Below, piece after piece: positions 50,195-62,039 of a DNA stretch of 64,000 nucleotides. This DNA is from Megamerina dolium (taxonomy: Eukaryota > Arthropoda > Insecta > Diptera > Megamerinidae): contig OY978525.1 in NCBI GenBank assembly GCA_963854835.1, forward strand, positions 31,395,253 to 31,459,252, read 5' to 3'. The notes below the pieces were generated by a model. The model had not been told where the DNA came from, searched no databases, and was given only the letters and a program-made list of their open reading frames with translations. Made by a program: the position numbers and the translations under genes. The first letter of the stretch is position 1. Each line of letters starts with the position of its first letter.

Positions 50195-51815
50195 AAAAAA
50201 TCTCCTTACAGTCGGCTGGGGCCGACCAAACTATACCCTGCATATGTAGATTTGTATATAAAAAGTTTACTCGAATATCCAACTTTTCTTTTATTTCCAC
50301 TTTTCGAGAAACAATTTTTGCATATACTACTAATTTACACCCGAAATATGGTTGACTTTGACGAAGTAAAAGGATTTTAAGATAATTCCGAGGCTTACTA
50401 TGGGAGCTATATAAAAAGTGGGCGTGGCTTACCACTTTCTAGTAAATCCAATTAATTTTTCAATGTTAATCCACACCTTAAATTTGGTGTCCTACGTTGA
50501 ATAGTTTCTAAGTTATGGTGGTTAACATTTTTGTTTAATTTCCTCAACTTTGTATGGGAGCCCCAATAAGAAGTGGGCGTGGTACGCTGATTTTTTGCCA
50601 GATTATTTCCGACTACGATATTAATTTAAGTGTCAATTATGGTTATTGTAGACATAAGATTGCCTAAGTTACAGCTGTTTCAATTTAAAATTTGTATGGG
50701 GGCTACGATAAACACTGGGCGTGTTGCGCCCATTTTCTGTGAGCCTAGTTGCTCGTACAATACTAATCCATACCCTAAGTCTCGTTGTCCTAGGCTAAAT
50801 GGTTTGTAAGCTATGGAGCTTAAAATTTTAGTTTAATTCACTCGACTTTGTATGGGAGACCCAAAAAGGAGTGGGCGTGGCACACTGATTTTCTGCCAGA
50901 TTTTTGCCGACTACGATATTAATTTAAGTGTCAATTATGGTTATTCTAGACAGAAGATTGCCGAAGTTACAGCTGTTTCAATTTAAAATTTGTATGGGGG
51001 CTACGATAAACACTGGGCGTGGTGCGCCCATTTTCTGTGAGCCTAGTTGCTCGTACAATACTAATCCACACCTTAAATCTCGTTATTCTACGCTGAATAG
51101 TTTGCAAGTTATAACCGGTAACATTTTTTTTAATTTCCGCAACTTTGTATGGGAGACCCAAAAAGGAGTGGGCGTGGCACATTGATTTTCTGCCATATTA
51201 TTTCTGACTGCCGTGTTAATCTAAGTGTCAATTATGGTTATTCTAAACAGAAGATTGTAGAAGTTACAGCAGTTTCAATTTAAAAGAAGTACAGACACTT
51301 TGTATGGGAGCTACGCTAGAAAGTAGGCGTGGCTCACCCACTTTTGGCGAGGTTATATAGTAGTATAATATAACTCTATGTGCAAAATATTGTTGTCCCA
51401 AGTGGTATATTATGTGAGTTATAGCAAGTTAAAGATTTTGAAAATTTCGAGGTTAGTCGCTTTGAATGCTTGGTGTGGGCGTGGTTATTGACCGATCATG
51501 CCCAATATCAATCCCCTCCGTACCCTTGGATCATAGATTACTTATGCTAAATTTCATCGAAATAGCTCAATATTTACTCAAGTTATCGTGCGAACCAGAC
51601 AGGTGACAGACAGACGGACGGACGGACGGACGGACGGACGGACGGACGGACGGACGGACGGACGGACGGACGGACGGACATCGTTAAATCGAAAATTTAA
51701 TCGACGCTGATCACGAATATATATCCATGTCTATATCTCCGGAGATTCCTTCAAGTGGACACAAACATCTGACCGAAATGAATATACCATGCATATTGCA
51801 TTATGCAGGGTATAA
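50195..51815. mobile_element. DINE/Helentron-like non-autonomous element, copy 1
   Basis: This 1.6-kb element is also present at 57463-59102 with the same order of parts. It has:
- a short hairpin (GTCGGC-TGGG-GCCGAC, 50211-50226);
- inverted motifs TATACCCTGCATA at 50232-50244 and its inverse at 51802-51814;
- internal minisatellite units, where tttgtatgggag starts at 50549, 50847 and 51144 (298 and 297 bp) with half-units at 50691 and 50989;
- a (GACG)n block;
- an end section with gacgctgatcacgaatatat.
This layout (terminal hairpin, subterminal inverted repeats, minisatellite, microsatellite, no coding sequence) resembles insect DINE-1/Helentron-associated elements. The class is inferred, not proven. 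Confidence 0.7.
51613..51679. repeat. (GACG)n microsatellite inside the DINE-like element
   Basis: About 16 units, against five in the equivalent place of the second copy (58945-58967). Confidence 0.9.
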
Positions 51816-52399
51816 AAATTTAATTTTTGTATGGGGACTATATTTATTTATGAATATTATGTTAAGCACAAATTTAATTCAGAAAACAAGATTTCCGAAA
51901 TCTAAGCATAATGCATTACAAATAATAGTAATTTCCATACAAATTTGTCAATTTGTTGAAAAAAATACACATTTGTTACGGGGAATATTTTTATTTATTA
52001 CCAGAAAAACTTTAGATTTTGTATGGGCATCCTCTTTTGGTGGAAAATTAAGATTCGTAATATTTCAGAATGGTTTTCTAAGAAAGATCGGTCGATTTTA
52101 TGCAAAATATTGAAATTTTTGTATGGAGACAATGTTTATTTATGAATGAAATTACTTAAAATTCTCTATGAAGTAATAGTTGGAGTGAAAAAATACGATT
52201 TACTAAGTTTCAGTATAATATATTTAAAAATAATGGTACATGCCATACAAATTGTTCGATTTCTTTAAAAAAAATTAAATATTTGTATCGTAATTTTATT
52301 TATTTATGAATGGAATGATTTCACATTTTATGCCGAATACTTATTTGGGTTAAGATCTATACCAAAAATGTTATACATTTTAATTTAATCAGAACACCT

Positions 52400-52930
52400 T
52401 CTAAACAAAACCAACATCCAATTATTTTTGAATTGAATTCGTTTTGAGGGATTGCTTTTTTTAAGACTTTATTTAAGTAACAAAATGAATTTATACATTG
52501 TCCAAAGAATTGTCCATTGTTAGCTATGACGACTTCAGCAACATGTAGATAAACATTGTCATGTTGCAAAATGACTTTGTTATGTCTTTCGTGTTATTCT
52601 CGATGTTTTTACTTCAATGCTCTGCTCAAACGCATCAATTTTCGATAGAAGCCACCGCTGATGGTTTCATTCGATTTTAGCAACTCATAATAACCACCAG
52701 CGAACTGGTCAAACGAAATATGAGCTTGTCACCATGTATATTCCACTTTGACGTTGATATTGATGATTGGTTTTTGCATAATTTTGCCAATCCTTTAATC
52801 GTTTGACATGAATCTTTGTCCAATAAAACCGTCAATTTTTCATTTTCAAACTTTTTGGGTACTCACACATTTTAATCGATTTAAATGTCTCTTGTAAGTT
52901 TTCAACAGCAATCGATGACCTTTAGCGACA
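52400..52930 (-). pseudogene. Mariner transposase relic
   Basis: The minus strand reads YYELLKSNETISGGFYRKLM, RLSRALK then a stop, then RHNKVILQHDNVYLHVAEVV. These correspond to the YYELLKPNQTI and LLHDNARPHVA regions around the second catalytic Asp of mariner transposases. Flanking parts are unreadable, and no inverted repeats were found. It is a very old copy. Confidence 0.65.
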
Positions 52931-53707
52931 CTATTCTTTGAATTGATGAAAGATGAAAAGAGAAAATAGAAAGAGTTTATTTACAATTTGACGAATTTAC
53001 CGATATTGATGAAGAAAGCTTAATAATGGCGCTTTAAAATGAATATAATTACAGTAGGGTCGGATAGCAAATGTATACGTTATGCCATCGAACGAAAATC
53101 CCTCAAAACTAATTCAAGTATCCACACCTAGGAAAATTTGTATGATGTATTTAATGAAATCAAGCAAATCGTATATTTTCTCCAAGTTCCATATAGCTTT
53201 TTTCAGTAGTAATAACAAATCGACATCTCAAATGTTACAATACAAAACATTCACCATACTCATTTCATATAATTTAAATTCCAAATTAACTCCTTAGTAA
53301 CAAATGACAAATGACATTTAAACATTTTGTAAAGAAAAAGAAATCACTAAGCTTTTTAACGTTTTACATTTTCAAGCAACCAATAATTTTTCGTTAAAGT
53401 AAAACATGAAAAATCCTTTTTTTGATTAACTACATTGTTCTTTCAATAGCAATTCATATGCTCGTACATGAATACATTTTTCAAGTGCAAAAAACCATAA
53501 TATATTGTATGTAAAATATAAAATTCAAAAAAAAAAAAAATAATAATAATAAAAATTGACAATATATATAGTATTTATAAATTTTGCTTTATTTCTATAT
53601 AATACCAATATGATTTGAACATATTTATAAATATATAAAAATATTTATATATTTTTTCTAATTCATATTAATCAAATTAAGTTGTATTATTGTTTATCTT
53701 ACATTAA

Positions 53708-53709
<2 letters not shown>

Positions 53710-53756
<47 letters not shown>
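53710..53756. repeat. (TA)n microsatellite
   Basis: An uninterrupted TA run of about 23 units. Confidence 0.9.
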
Positions 53757-53757
<1 letters not shown>

Positions 53758-53829
53758 TATTTTTGTAAATAATAATTTTAAGTTTAGCATTATCATATAC
53801 ACAGTGTGGTGTTTCAAAACATTTCTGGG

Positions 53830-54060
53830 CTGCTGCTTGTCAACAGACCTATGTAATGGCGCCATCTATTGACATATATAAGCAATTTTGGTGTGCTAAT
53901 TTTGTTCTTTGTTAATCAGATGACACTTCTAAAGTGTCAGAATATTCATCAAGCTGCAAGCTTCGACCTTTATTCATGTGTCAATAGCTGGTCCACTATA
54001 TAAGCCTACTAGACACCAGTTCGAAAAGATTTTAAGCACATTCTGTACTATATCTACCTA
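53830..54060 (+). repeat. Dispersed repeat (gatggcgcca family), copy 2
   Basis: It contains atggcgccatctattgacat, then gtgtcaatagctggtccact, atataagcctactagacacc and gattttaagcacattctgt, parallel to 48730-48865. It also lies next to a (TA)n run. Confidence 0.4.
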
Positions 54061-54439
54061 AATAATTAATAAATACATAAAAAGATCTGTATAATGGCCA
54101 ATAAATTATACTATAGTAATTGTAAATAATTAATGTATAATATAATTAAACTAAAAACAACATAATACTGAATAAAATATTAGATAATACGCCTATATGA
54201 AAAAAAAAAAATTAAAATAAATTAAAGCAAAAATGAAATTATTATATAAAAAAAAAGAAACTGAAATTGTAAATTTTTCAATAAAATATGAAAACAAATT
54301 GTATTTTTTTATTTGCCTTTTCTTTTATTAATTATATTTGTGTAATTTCTTATTTTACATTTTTTTCTGTTTTTTTTTTCAATTTCAATTAATTGATAAA
54401 TATTCGCCAATAGAGAAAAAATATCAGAAAAAATGGAAG

Positions 54440-55110
54440 TATATTTAATGCACATAATTGATACAATTATGATCAAAAAGTTTCCTCAAACTTTAAACAT
54501 AATGCAAAGTAATCAATTTCTTTTTCAAAACATTCCACCACGGATGCGAATCTTTTTTTCCAGTCTCCGAAGCAGTACTAAGAGTCCTTTGTCAAGATGG
54601 TCTTCAAAGTAGGCAGCTATTGATTAATGATGAATCTCTTCAGTGAACATGAAAGGTTGTCCCCGTAACGATTGCTTGAGTCTAATGCAAAACACGACTG
54701 TAGTCGAAAAATTTATAAACCTTTTAGTAAATTCTATCGTTTAGGGTTTAGCCTTCTAAATTGATTGGTACCCACGAAAGGGCTGTGAGTGAAAATTTGA
54801 TACAGCCCTCTCGTGGGAACTCAGTCGGCTTGCCACTATCCGACAAAATTAACTAGAACGTTCATAAAACCCATTTCATGTCAAAAACTAGACCTGTGTA
54901 ATCGGAAAAAAATGGTAGCAGTGATCTTGATTTTTGAGCGATTATTTCGATCTTGACTCACTTTTAACACGATATTCGTGGGATTGATCCATTATTTCTA
55001 GGTTGTAGGCAAAGATTCATGTCTCATCATTTGTAATGATACGTTTCATGATCACGTCACATTCGAAAATTCTCTTCTTCGGTTCTCGGTTCGGAAACTT
55101 TTTAATCACA
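54440..55110 (-). pseudogene. Mariner transposase relic (second lineage)
   Basis: The minus strand shows IITNDETWIFAYNLEIMDQS, i.e. the first catalytic region (T-x-DETW-x-x-x-Y). Much farther on comes EDHLDKGLLVLLRRLEKKIR, then GGMF and KRN with LLCIMFKV, i.e. the C-terminal segment (W-KR-x-C-I/V-x-x-GxYFE type). The parts between are broken by stops and by an inverted repeat at 54771-54817. Its wording differs from the relics at 35830 and 52400, so it belongs to another mariner lineage. Confidence 0.6.
54771..54817. repeat. 16-bp inverted repeat with 15-nt loop
   Basis: CCCACGAAAGGGCTGT at 54771-54786 pairs with ACAGCCCTCTCGTGGG at 54802-54817, with 15 of 16 positions complementary. It sits inside the mariner relic. 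Confidence 0.6.
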
Positions 55111-55484
55111 CTTTTTATCACACAACTTTTGTTAATATGATTTTATGACCATTCTTTTTTAAACCAAAAAGTACTCAAATTAAAAATTAATTAATTACGT
55201 TAATATTGTATATTATATATTCCAATATAATTGAAACAAGTAGGTACGAGTATTTCATAGGCAAAAGTCAAAACAAAAAAAAACACAAAAAGAACAAAAA
55301 ATTGAATATTCATACAAAATATGAACAAAAAAAAAATAATACAGAGCCCACTTTACTAGAAAACAAATGATAATAATATTAATAATATATTAAATGATGA
55401 TAATGGTAATAACCACAGATAATAATGAAATAAAAAAAACTATAAGTAAATAAATTCAAATATAAATAATAAAAAGTATTATTA

Positions 55485-55485
55485 C

Positions 55486-55526
<41 letters not shown>
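55485..55526. repeat. (ATT)n microsatellite
   Basis: About 13 trinucleotide units. It causes a poly-Asn frame on the minus strand (55379-55618) that is not a gene. Confidence 0.9.
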
Positions 55527-55529
<3 letters not shown>

Positions 55530-55809
55530 ATATTGCATAATTTATATTCAATAATGACAAAAAAATAAATAAAGAACAAGTGATGAAGGGAAACAAAATA
55601 TGAATCAAATTGAAACAAAATAAAAAAATAAACAACAACAAAAATGTTATTTCTTATACAAAGACTGAAAAAATAAAAATGCGGTAATAAAGCTGAGAAA
55701 AAAAATTTAAAACAATGTGTATTAAATTTATTTTGCGTTTCATTTGAACTGTTACTATTGGTTGTTTGGCCGATTACGTCGAAAGACTATTATGGATTAC
55801 AAACCACTT

Positions 55810-56720
55810 CCTAAGCAAACACTAGAGAGGCCTAGCATGCTACCTCAAAATATATGTCAAGCGGACCCTAAAGTGGTACTTCAAATGATACGAGTGTGTC
55901 AAAAGAGGTCACGAGTGGTACTTCAAATGATGTGAGTATGCCAAGAGAGGCCTACAATGCTACCTCAAAGTATACAATTATGTCAACGATGGCTTAGACT
56001 GTTACCTTAATCATATATCATAGTCTCAAAGTCGTACGCCAAGGAGTATGCCAAGCTAGTTCCAGAGTGTGACCTCAAAGAGAAAGTCAAGAGAGACTTT
56101 GAATACCACCTCAAAGGGGATATATAGCCCAAGAATCCTACTTTAAAATATGTGTTAAGATAGACCAAGATTGCCATCTGAAGTATATATCAAGATGGGC
56201 ATAGAGTGCTATCTTAAAATATATGTCAAGAGAGGCCTAGAGTGTCACCTCAAAGAAGATGTAAAGAGAGGCGTAGAATATTATCTCAAAGTATATGTCA
56301 AGAGAGGACTAGAGAGGTCACGAGTGGTACTTCAAATGTTGTGAGTATGTCAAGATGGGCCTACAGTGCTACCTGAAAGTATATGTCAACGGAGGCTTAG
56401 ACTGTTACCTCAAATCATATGTCAAGCTAGTTCCAAAGTGTGACCTCAAAAGTACCTTATGGTATGTGCCACAATAGACCTAGATTTCCACCTCAAGTAT
56501 ATATCAATATAGGCCTAGATTCCTACCTTAAAGTATATATCAAGAGAGGGCTATAGTGTTATCTCAAAGAATATGTCAAGAGAGGCGTAGAATGCTACCT
56601 TCAAGTGTGTATCAAAAGGAGTCCTAAGACTTCTGCCTCAAAGGAAGTCTTAAGAGAGGGCTAGAATGGTACCTCAAAAGATACGACTATGTCAAGAGAG
56701 GTCTAGAGTGGTACCTAAAA
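55810..56720 (+). repeat. Diverged ~36-bp minisatellite array
   Basis: More than twenty drifted copies of a unit made of gtcaagagaggcctagagtg followed by ctacctcaaagtatat. Examples start near 56229, 56265 and 56301, exactly 36 bp apart. Other units are shorter or longer. A 36-bp unit keeps frame (VKRGLECHLKED, VKRGVEYYLKVY), but no long open frame crosses the array, so I treat it as non-coding. Confidence 0.7.
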
Positions 56721-57462
56721 GTATGTGTCAAGATTGGTCTATCAGTAGCGCAAATTATATATCAGGATAGTCAGCAATAGGCGGAAATTGAAATGATATA
56801 TCCAGTGAGGCCTTGAGCGCTTGATCTCAAACTCTTCAACTTCAATGGATTCCATTATAATAGATTTTAGTGCATTTAATGCTGCCTGGATATGAATACA
56901 TATATGTAGTATCCTTTCACCTTTCTCTGATGTGTGTCTCTATTAATTGACATACTGCACTCATCGCCAGAGCTTCCGCCTAAAAAACCGTAGTAAATGG
57001 ACCCCTACGCAATGATCAGGTATTTGATGACAGTTTGGATGCCCTCAAAATGTTCTCTATGGTGGTATTGTAATGCTTGAACTAATCATCGTCGTTAACT
57101 TTACTAATGTAAGAATCTCTTTGAGGCAGTAAATGAAATCATATTTAAACAAATACTTTGGATACAAACCGTGGATATTTCAAAAAGACTCTAAATACCG
57201 GCTTAAAATCAACGTTCCTTGCTGACACGCATAGAGTGTAAATAACAACATTTTGTTTGAGTGCTCTACTTTATTTGAATACATTTATTACACTACTTTA
57301 CGGCCAAAAAATACCAAAAAATTGAGTGTTGAAGACCATAAAAATCATCAAAAATTCAATTTTCATCCAATCTTGGTAATATTAGGCTTAAAATGTTTGC
57401 AATTAAACAGGCTAATTTCAAAATAGATACATATATATTCATGATTTTTACAACTTGTTATA

Positions 57463-59102
57463 AAAAAAAAAATCTCCTTACAGTCGGCTGGGGCCGACCA
57501 AATTATACCCTGCATATGTAGATATACATATATATATAAAAAGTTTACTCGAATATCCATCTTTTTCTTTTATTTCTACTTTTTGAAAAACAATTTTTGC
57601 ATATACTACTAATTTACATTCGAAATATGGTTGACTTTGACGAAGTACTTTGTATGTTATGAGAGTTCTAAAAGGGATAATTTAAAGAAGGTTTTTAAGA
57701 TAATTCCGAGACTTAGTATGGGAGCTATATTAAAAGTTGGCGTGGCTTACCTCTTTCTTGTAAATCCAATTAATTTTTCAATATTAATCCACACCTTAAA
57801 TTTGTTTGTCCTACGTTGAATAGTTCATAAGTTATAGCGGTTTAAATTTTTAAAAATTTTGCAACTTTGTATGGGAGCCCCAATAAGAAGTGGGCGTGGT
57901 ACGCTGATTTTCTGTCATATTATTTCCGACTACCATGTTAATCTAAGTGTCAATTATGGTTATTCTAGACAGAAGATTGCCGAAGTTACGGCTGTTTCAA
58001 TTTAAAAGAATTTCAGTCATTTTGTATGGGGGCTACAATAAACAGTGTGTATGGTGCGCCCATTTCCTGTAAACCTAGTTGCTCGTACAATACTAATCCA
58101 CACCTTAAATCTCGTTATTCTACGCTGAATAGTTTGCAAGTTATGGAGCTTAAAAGTTTTAGTTTAATTTCAGCAACTTTGTATGGCAGACCCCTGAAGG
58201 AGTAGGCGTGGCACACTTATTTTCTCCCAGATTATTACCGACTACGATATTAATTTAAGTGTCAATTATGGTTATTCTAGGCAGAATATTGCCGAAGTTA
58301 CAGCTGTTTCAATTTAAAATTTGTATGGGAGCTACGATAAACAGTAGGCGTGGTACGCCCATTTTCTGTAAGCCAGGTTGCTCGTACAATACTAATCTAC
58401 ACCTTAAATCTCGTTATTCTAGGATGAATAGTTTGCAAGTTATAACCGGTAAAATTTTTTTTTAATTTCCGCAACTTTGTATGGTAGACCCAAAAAGGAG
58501 TGGGCGTGGCACATTGATTTTCTGCCATATTATTTCCGACTATCATGTTAATGTAAATGTCAATTATGGTTATTCTGGACAGAAGATTGTAGAAGTTACA
58601 GCTGTTTTAATTTAAGAGAAGTACAGACACTTTGTATGGGAGCTACGCTAGAAAGTAGGCGTGGCTCACCCAGTTTTGGCGAGGTTATACAGTAGTATAA
58701 TATAACTCTATGTGCAAAATATTGTTGTCCCAAGTGGTATATTATGTGAGTTATAGCAAGTTAAAGATTTTGAAAATTCCGAGGTTAGTCGCTTTGAATG
58801 CTTGGTGTGGGCGTGGCTATAGACCGATCATGCCCAATATCAATCCCCTCCGTACCCTTGGATCATAGGTTACTTGTGCCAAATTTCGTCGAAATAGCTC
58901 AATATTTACTCAAGTTATCGTGCGAACCAGCCAGGTGACAGACAGACGGACGGACGGACGGACGGACATCGTTAAATCGAAAATTTAATCGACGCTGATC
59001 ACGAATATATATCTATGTCTATATCTCCGGAGATTCCTTCAAGTGGACACAAACATCTGACCGAAATGAATATACCATGCATATTGCATTATGCAGGGTA
59101 TA
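57463..59102. mobile_element. DINE/Helentron-like non-autonomous element, copy 2
   Basis: It has the same parts as the copy at 50195-51815 in the same orientation: hairpin GTCGGC-TGGG-GCCGAC at 57483-57498, TATACCCTGCATA at 57504-57516 with its inverse at 59090-59102, the same minisatellite units, and the same final 200 bp after the (GACG)n block. The copies differ by scattered substitutions and by GACG number (5 here). No coding sequence is visible; the short frames inside are repeat-derived. Confidence 0.7.
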
Positions 59103-59561
59103 ATTACTTTCGAAATCCAAAAAAATTTTTTTATCGCAAAAATTCTACAAAATTTTGATTTTGACCAGCCATAGCTCTGCGAGTTTTAGCTCAATCACTG
59201 CGAGATGTATATCGTTAAAATCGTATTTTACAATAAAGTACAATTTTCGCTTAAAAACTATAAACATTTTTTGCATGAAGTGGTATCAAAAAAAAAAAAA
59301 AACACAAATAACCGTTATCTTAGAAACTTGACCATACAAAATATGTGCAAAATGTTTTTTTTGCTCAGGAGGTCCATACTAACCATTCGCTTTACCTGAA
59401 TTTCTTGGTATTTTTTGAAAATAATTAATTGTAAAGTAGTGTTATTCATATTGATAATTCAAAAACAGAAAAGCCATTAAGCGTGATGGATAAATATTGC
59501 AAATTGCAAATTTAGGAAATCTAATAAATATATGATAAAAATGCAATTTTTCAATTACTTA

Positions 59562-60837
59562 TTAATTTTTGGCTTCCATCTCAAATTGCATTAATGTCGT
59601 CACTTGTATGAAAGAGGCCAGCCAAAATGATAGAATCGTATTTCGATTTAGTACAAACAGACCGCATAATTTATAGGACATCTTATGGCATCTCAAGTAG
59701 CTGGCGAATATTTCCATCTAGAAATTCAGAGATATGTGTATGCAAAAGTTTCAACAAATTGGAAAAAATTACTGTCTGATTAATATCCTTCAGCTCGTAC
59801 AATGTCAACAGATCGATATATTCCTCTAACAATGAACCAGTCGCATTACACTCGGTTTGAGTACCATCAATAACGTTCAATAGTAGCACTGCTTTCCAAT
59901 AAAATAATAGAAGAATAATCAAATTGGCACACAACTGATTAACGACCATATTTTGCTGATTAAAGAACATTTCAGTAATTATAGAATGTAGCAGATAGAT
60001 GTGGTGAAAATAAACTCGGCAACAGAGAATGATCAATTGTACTTCGCAGCAGCTGAAAATGTGTTCGGTTAGGCGATAACATTTGAAATGCATATCTCTT
60101 AAGGAGGTAAGCCTTTCCGAAATATCTTCGATGAATGGAGATGCCTCCAGATCATGAACTCTGTATGATTGTGGTGAATAATTTCTCATTTCTTGTTGCG
60201 TTAGTTCCAAACTAGCATTAATATATGCAAATTGTTGATATATTTGTGAGAAAATTATAAAATTCTGTATTATAATTAATGTCTCATTGGCATATAGACA
60301 ATAACTAATGAATATATAATAATTCATTTTACGTCTAAATATCACAACCATTATCGATGCAAACAATAGTATTTTTATGGTTTGACAGGCAAACAATGAT
60401 ATCGTATTCCATTCTACCGATCTCTTTATTTCCACATATCGTTTCTCACAATTTCGGTCATAATTTCGGAAATGTTGATAACGTTCCATTAGCTTTTTAT
60501 ATTCATTAAATGTTTTGACTAAATTTAGGCGATTCCACCATATTTGCTCAATGGAAACTACGACTTGAATTGATCTTGTAATATGTTCCACTAATACAAT
60601 CCAATTGATTGTACCAAATTTTGATTCCTTTTCAAATATATCAATATGAGCTCGGACAATGTTTGGTAGAATTGTAAAAAATCCAATATGCAATACAAAA
60701 CTGTAGATCAAATATAATTTAGACTTGCGAAATCTTAGAGTTTGCCAATTTACTGGTGCTGGCAGTAGACCCAGTAATAATGATGGATAGTACAACAAAT
60801 TCAAAATGAATCGATAAAAACGTTGACGCGTTGACAT
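59562..60837 (-). CDS. Gustatory receptor (7-transmembrane, Gr family), frameshifted near the 3' end
   Basis: The minus-strand frame starts at ATG 60837 (MSTRQRFYRFILNLLYYPSL) and encodes 384 residues with about six hydrophobic segments, to TAA at 59685-59683 (FLDGNIRQLLEMP then stop). Right after it another frame continues KMSYKLCGLFVLNRNTILSF and WLASFIQVTTLMQFEMEAKN, ending TAA at 59564-59562. This is the missing last membrane segment with the family's end motif (TTLMQFE for the usual T-Y-x5-Q-F). One extra C at 59687-59688 explains the break. Without it the protein would be 424 residues, normal for insect Gr proteins. These form ligand-gated cation channels in taste neurons; the sequence looks closest to the Gr22/Gr36/Gr59 (bitter-type) group. 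It may be a pseudogene or an assembly error. No intron is needed, although Gr genes usually have a 3' intron. Confidence 0.85.
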
Positions 60838-60871
60838 TTTTCACAAGCGTAATAATCGAATGCAGTTCGAA

Positions 60872-60902
60872 AACTGAGTTAGCCTTATGCCTTAGTTTTA
60901 TG
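60872..60902 (-). promoter_or_regulatory. Candidate core promoter of the gustatory receptor
   Basis: On the minus strand an arthropod initiator TCAGTT (60877-60872) lies ~37 nt before the ATG. A TATA-like CATAAAA (60902-60896) lies about 26 nt farther upstream, the usual distance. Both motifs are short and common in AT-rich DNA. Confidence 0.35.
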
Positions 60903-61355
60903 AATTGCGTACCTAATATTGCACTTTTTAATCAAATTAAAATAAAATGTAATTCCCCCACGTACAATAAAAATAAAACTTTTAGCTAAATTAGATTTTA
61001 GAATGTACGCATAATTTTTACGCATAGCGTATAATTAGTTGAAAATCGATTTTACACATTTTATAGCAATCAAAATAATTGAAATGGGCGGTCTTGGAAA
61101 CCATTGTAGGTGTTCCAACTCAACTCATCAATTTAGAGTCAAACATAGAAAAAATATATGTTTATTTCATGGCTTTAATATGATACGGAATGTCTGATTT
61201 TGGACAAATACGCAGTGTTTTGTTAGATCATGTGTTGCAAGGTAATCTCACTATGCCTCTCCCAAAGAAGCCATGATTCTTATTGGCAAACAAATCGACC
61301 AGGATATGTTCACAATTCTCTACCTATCCTCTGCCTAAATAGTCGATTTAGCAAT

Positions 61356-61492
61356 GTCCCTCCATCCGTCTATCTGTAACCTGGCCGATTCGTCCAATAA
61401 CTTGAATGAATATCGAGCTATTTAGACGAAATTTGGTGAGAGTGACCTGTGGTCCAATGGTATGAAAAACGATTGATAATGGGCATGATCAT
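61356..61492 (-). mobile_element. DINE-like element, terminal fragment
   Basis: The reverse complement of the end section of the two 1.6-kb elements is present. Matching blocks are gaatatcgagctatttagac, gaaatttggtgag and aatgggcatgatc, corresponding to ctcaatatttactcaagtta and gatcatgcccaat near 51510-51590. A cgtctatctgt block replaces the GACG run. Only this end is recognisable. Confidence 0.5.
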
Positions 61493-61504
61493 CATCAGTT
61501 CATG

Positions 61505-61990
61505 CATCTCCCACTGGAGCATAGGGCTTCAATAAAGCACTCAATCAATAAACCTGCTTCTGTTTTTCGCCAAAATCTTTAGCTCTTTCCACGTTTTAAC
61601 GGACTCCAATTTACATTTTTCATATATGTAAGTCCGAGTTAGTGATGGCAGTTTAGCCACCACACCTTGAAAATACGTCGCAGATATCTGTTGACGAAAC
61701 TTTGAATTTTTGCAGTAAAAAAGTCAGTTACAAGCCAGGTATCACATCCATAGAGCAATACTGAGATGACGTTTGACTTAAATAGTATCATTTTTGTGAA
61801 GAAGGATATTTTCGCTGAGTTCCATATTTGACGCAGCTGCGAGTATGGACAGGATATCTTTTCTTGCGCTAACCTCTGCCGGTATTACACTACCAAGGTA
61901 GGTAAACTCTTCGACCTACCTGTTAGATCGACTGTCCAGGTCAACTGTTATGCCCATACAGTAAAATGAAAGTGGCTAACCTTGCGATTT
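61505..61990 (-). mobile_element. Non-LTR retrotransposon fragment (third family)
   Basis: The minus strand reads ITVDLDSRSNR, then VEEFTYLGSVIPAEVSARKD, then VKRHLSVLLYGCDTWLVTDF, then FTAKIQSFVNRYLRRIFKVW. This is the region after the reverse transcriptase in LINEs with a VESFTYLGS-LLYGAETW signature. It ends near a catcagttcatgcatctccc sequence (61492-61520). Stops and missing 5' parts make it inactive. Confidence 0.65.
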
Positions 61991-62039
61991 TTGCACTTTT
62001 TAATAAATAAACGAACACGAACATGTTTATTTGTCGCAA

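Noticed and set aside
51727..52113. 128-codon plus-strand frame at the end of the first DINE-like element
   Set aside because: It starts inside the mobile element's terminal section and runs into AT-rich flank. No protein features.
55810..56720. CRISPR-like array
   Set aside because: The units are contiguous, diverged and lack unique spacers, and the genome is eukaryotic. It is a minisatellite.
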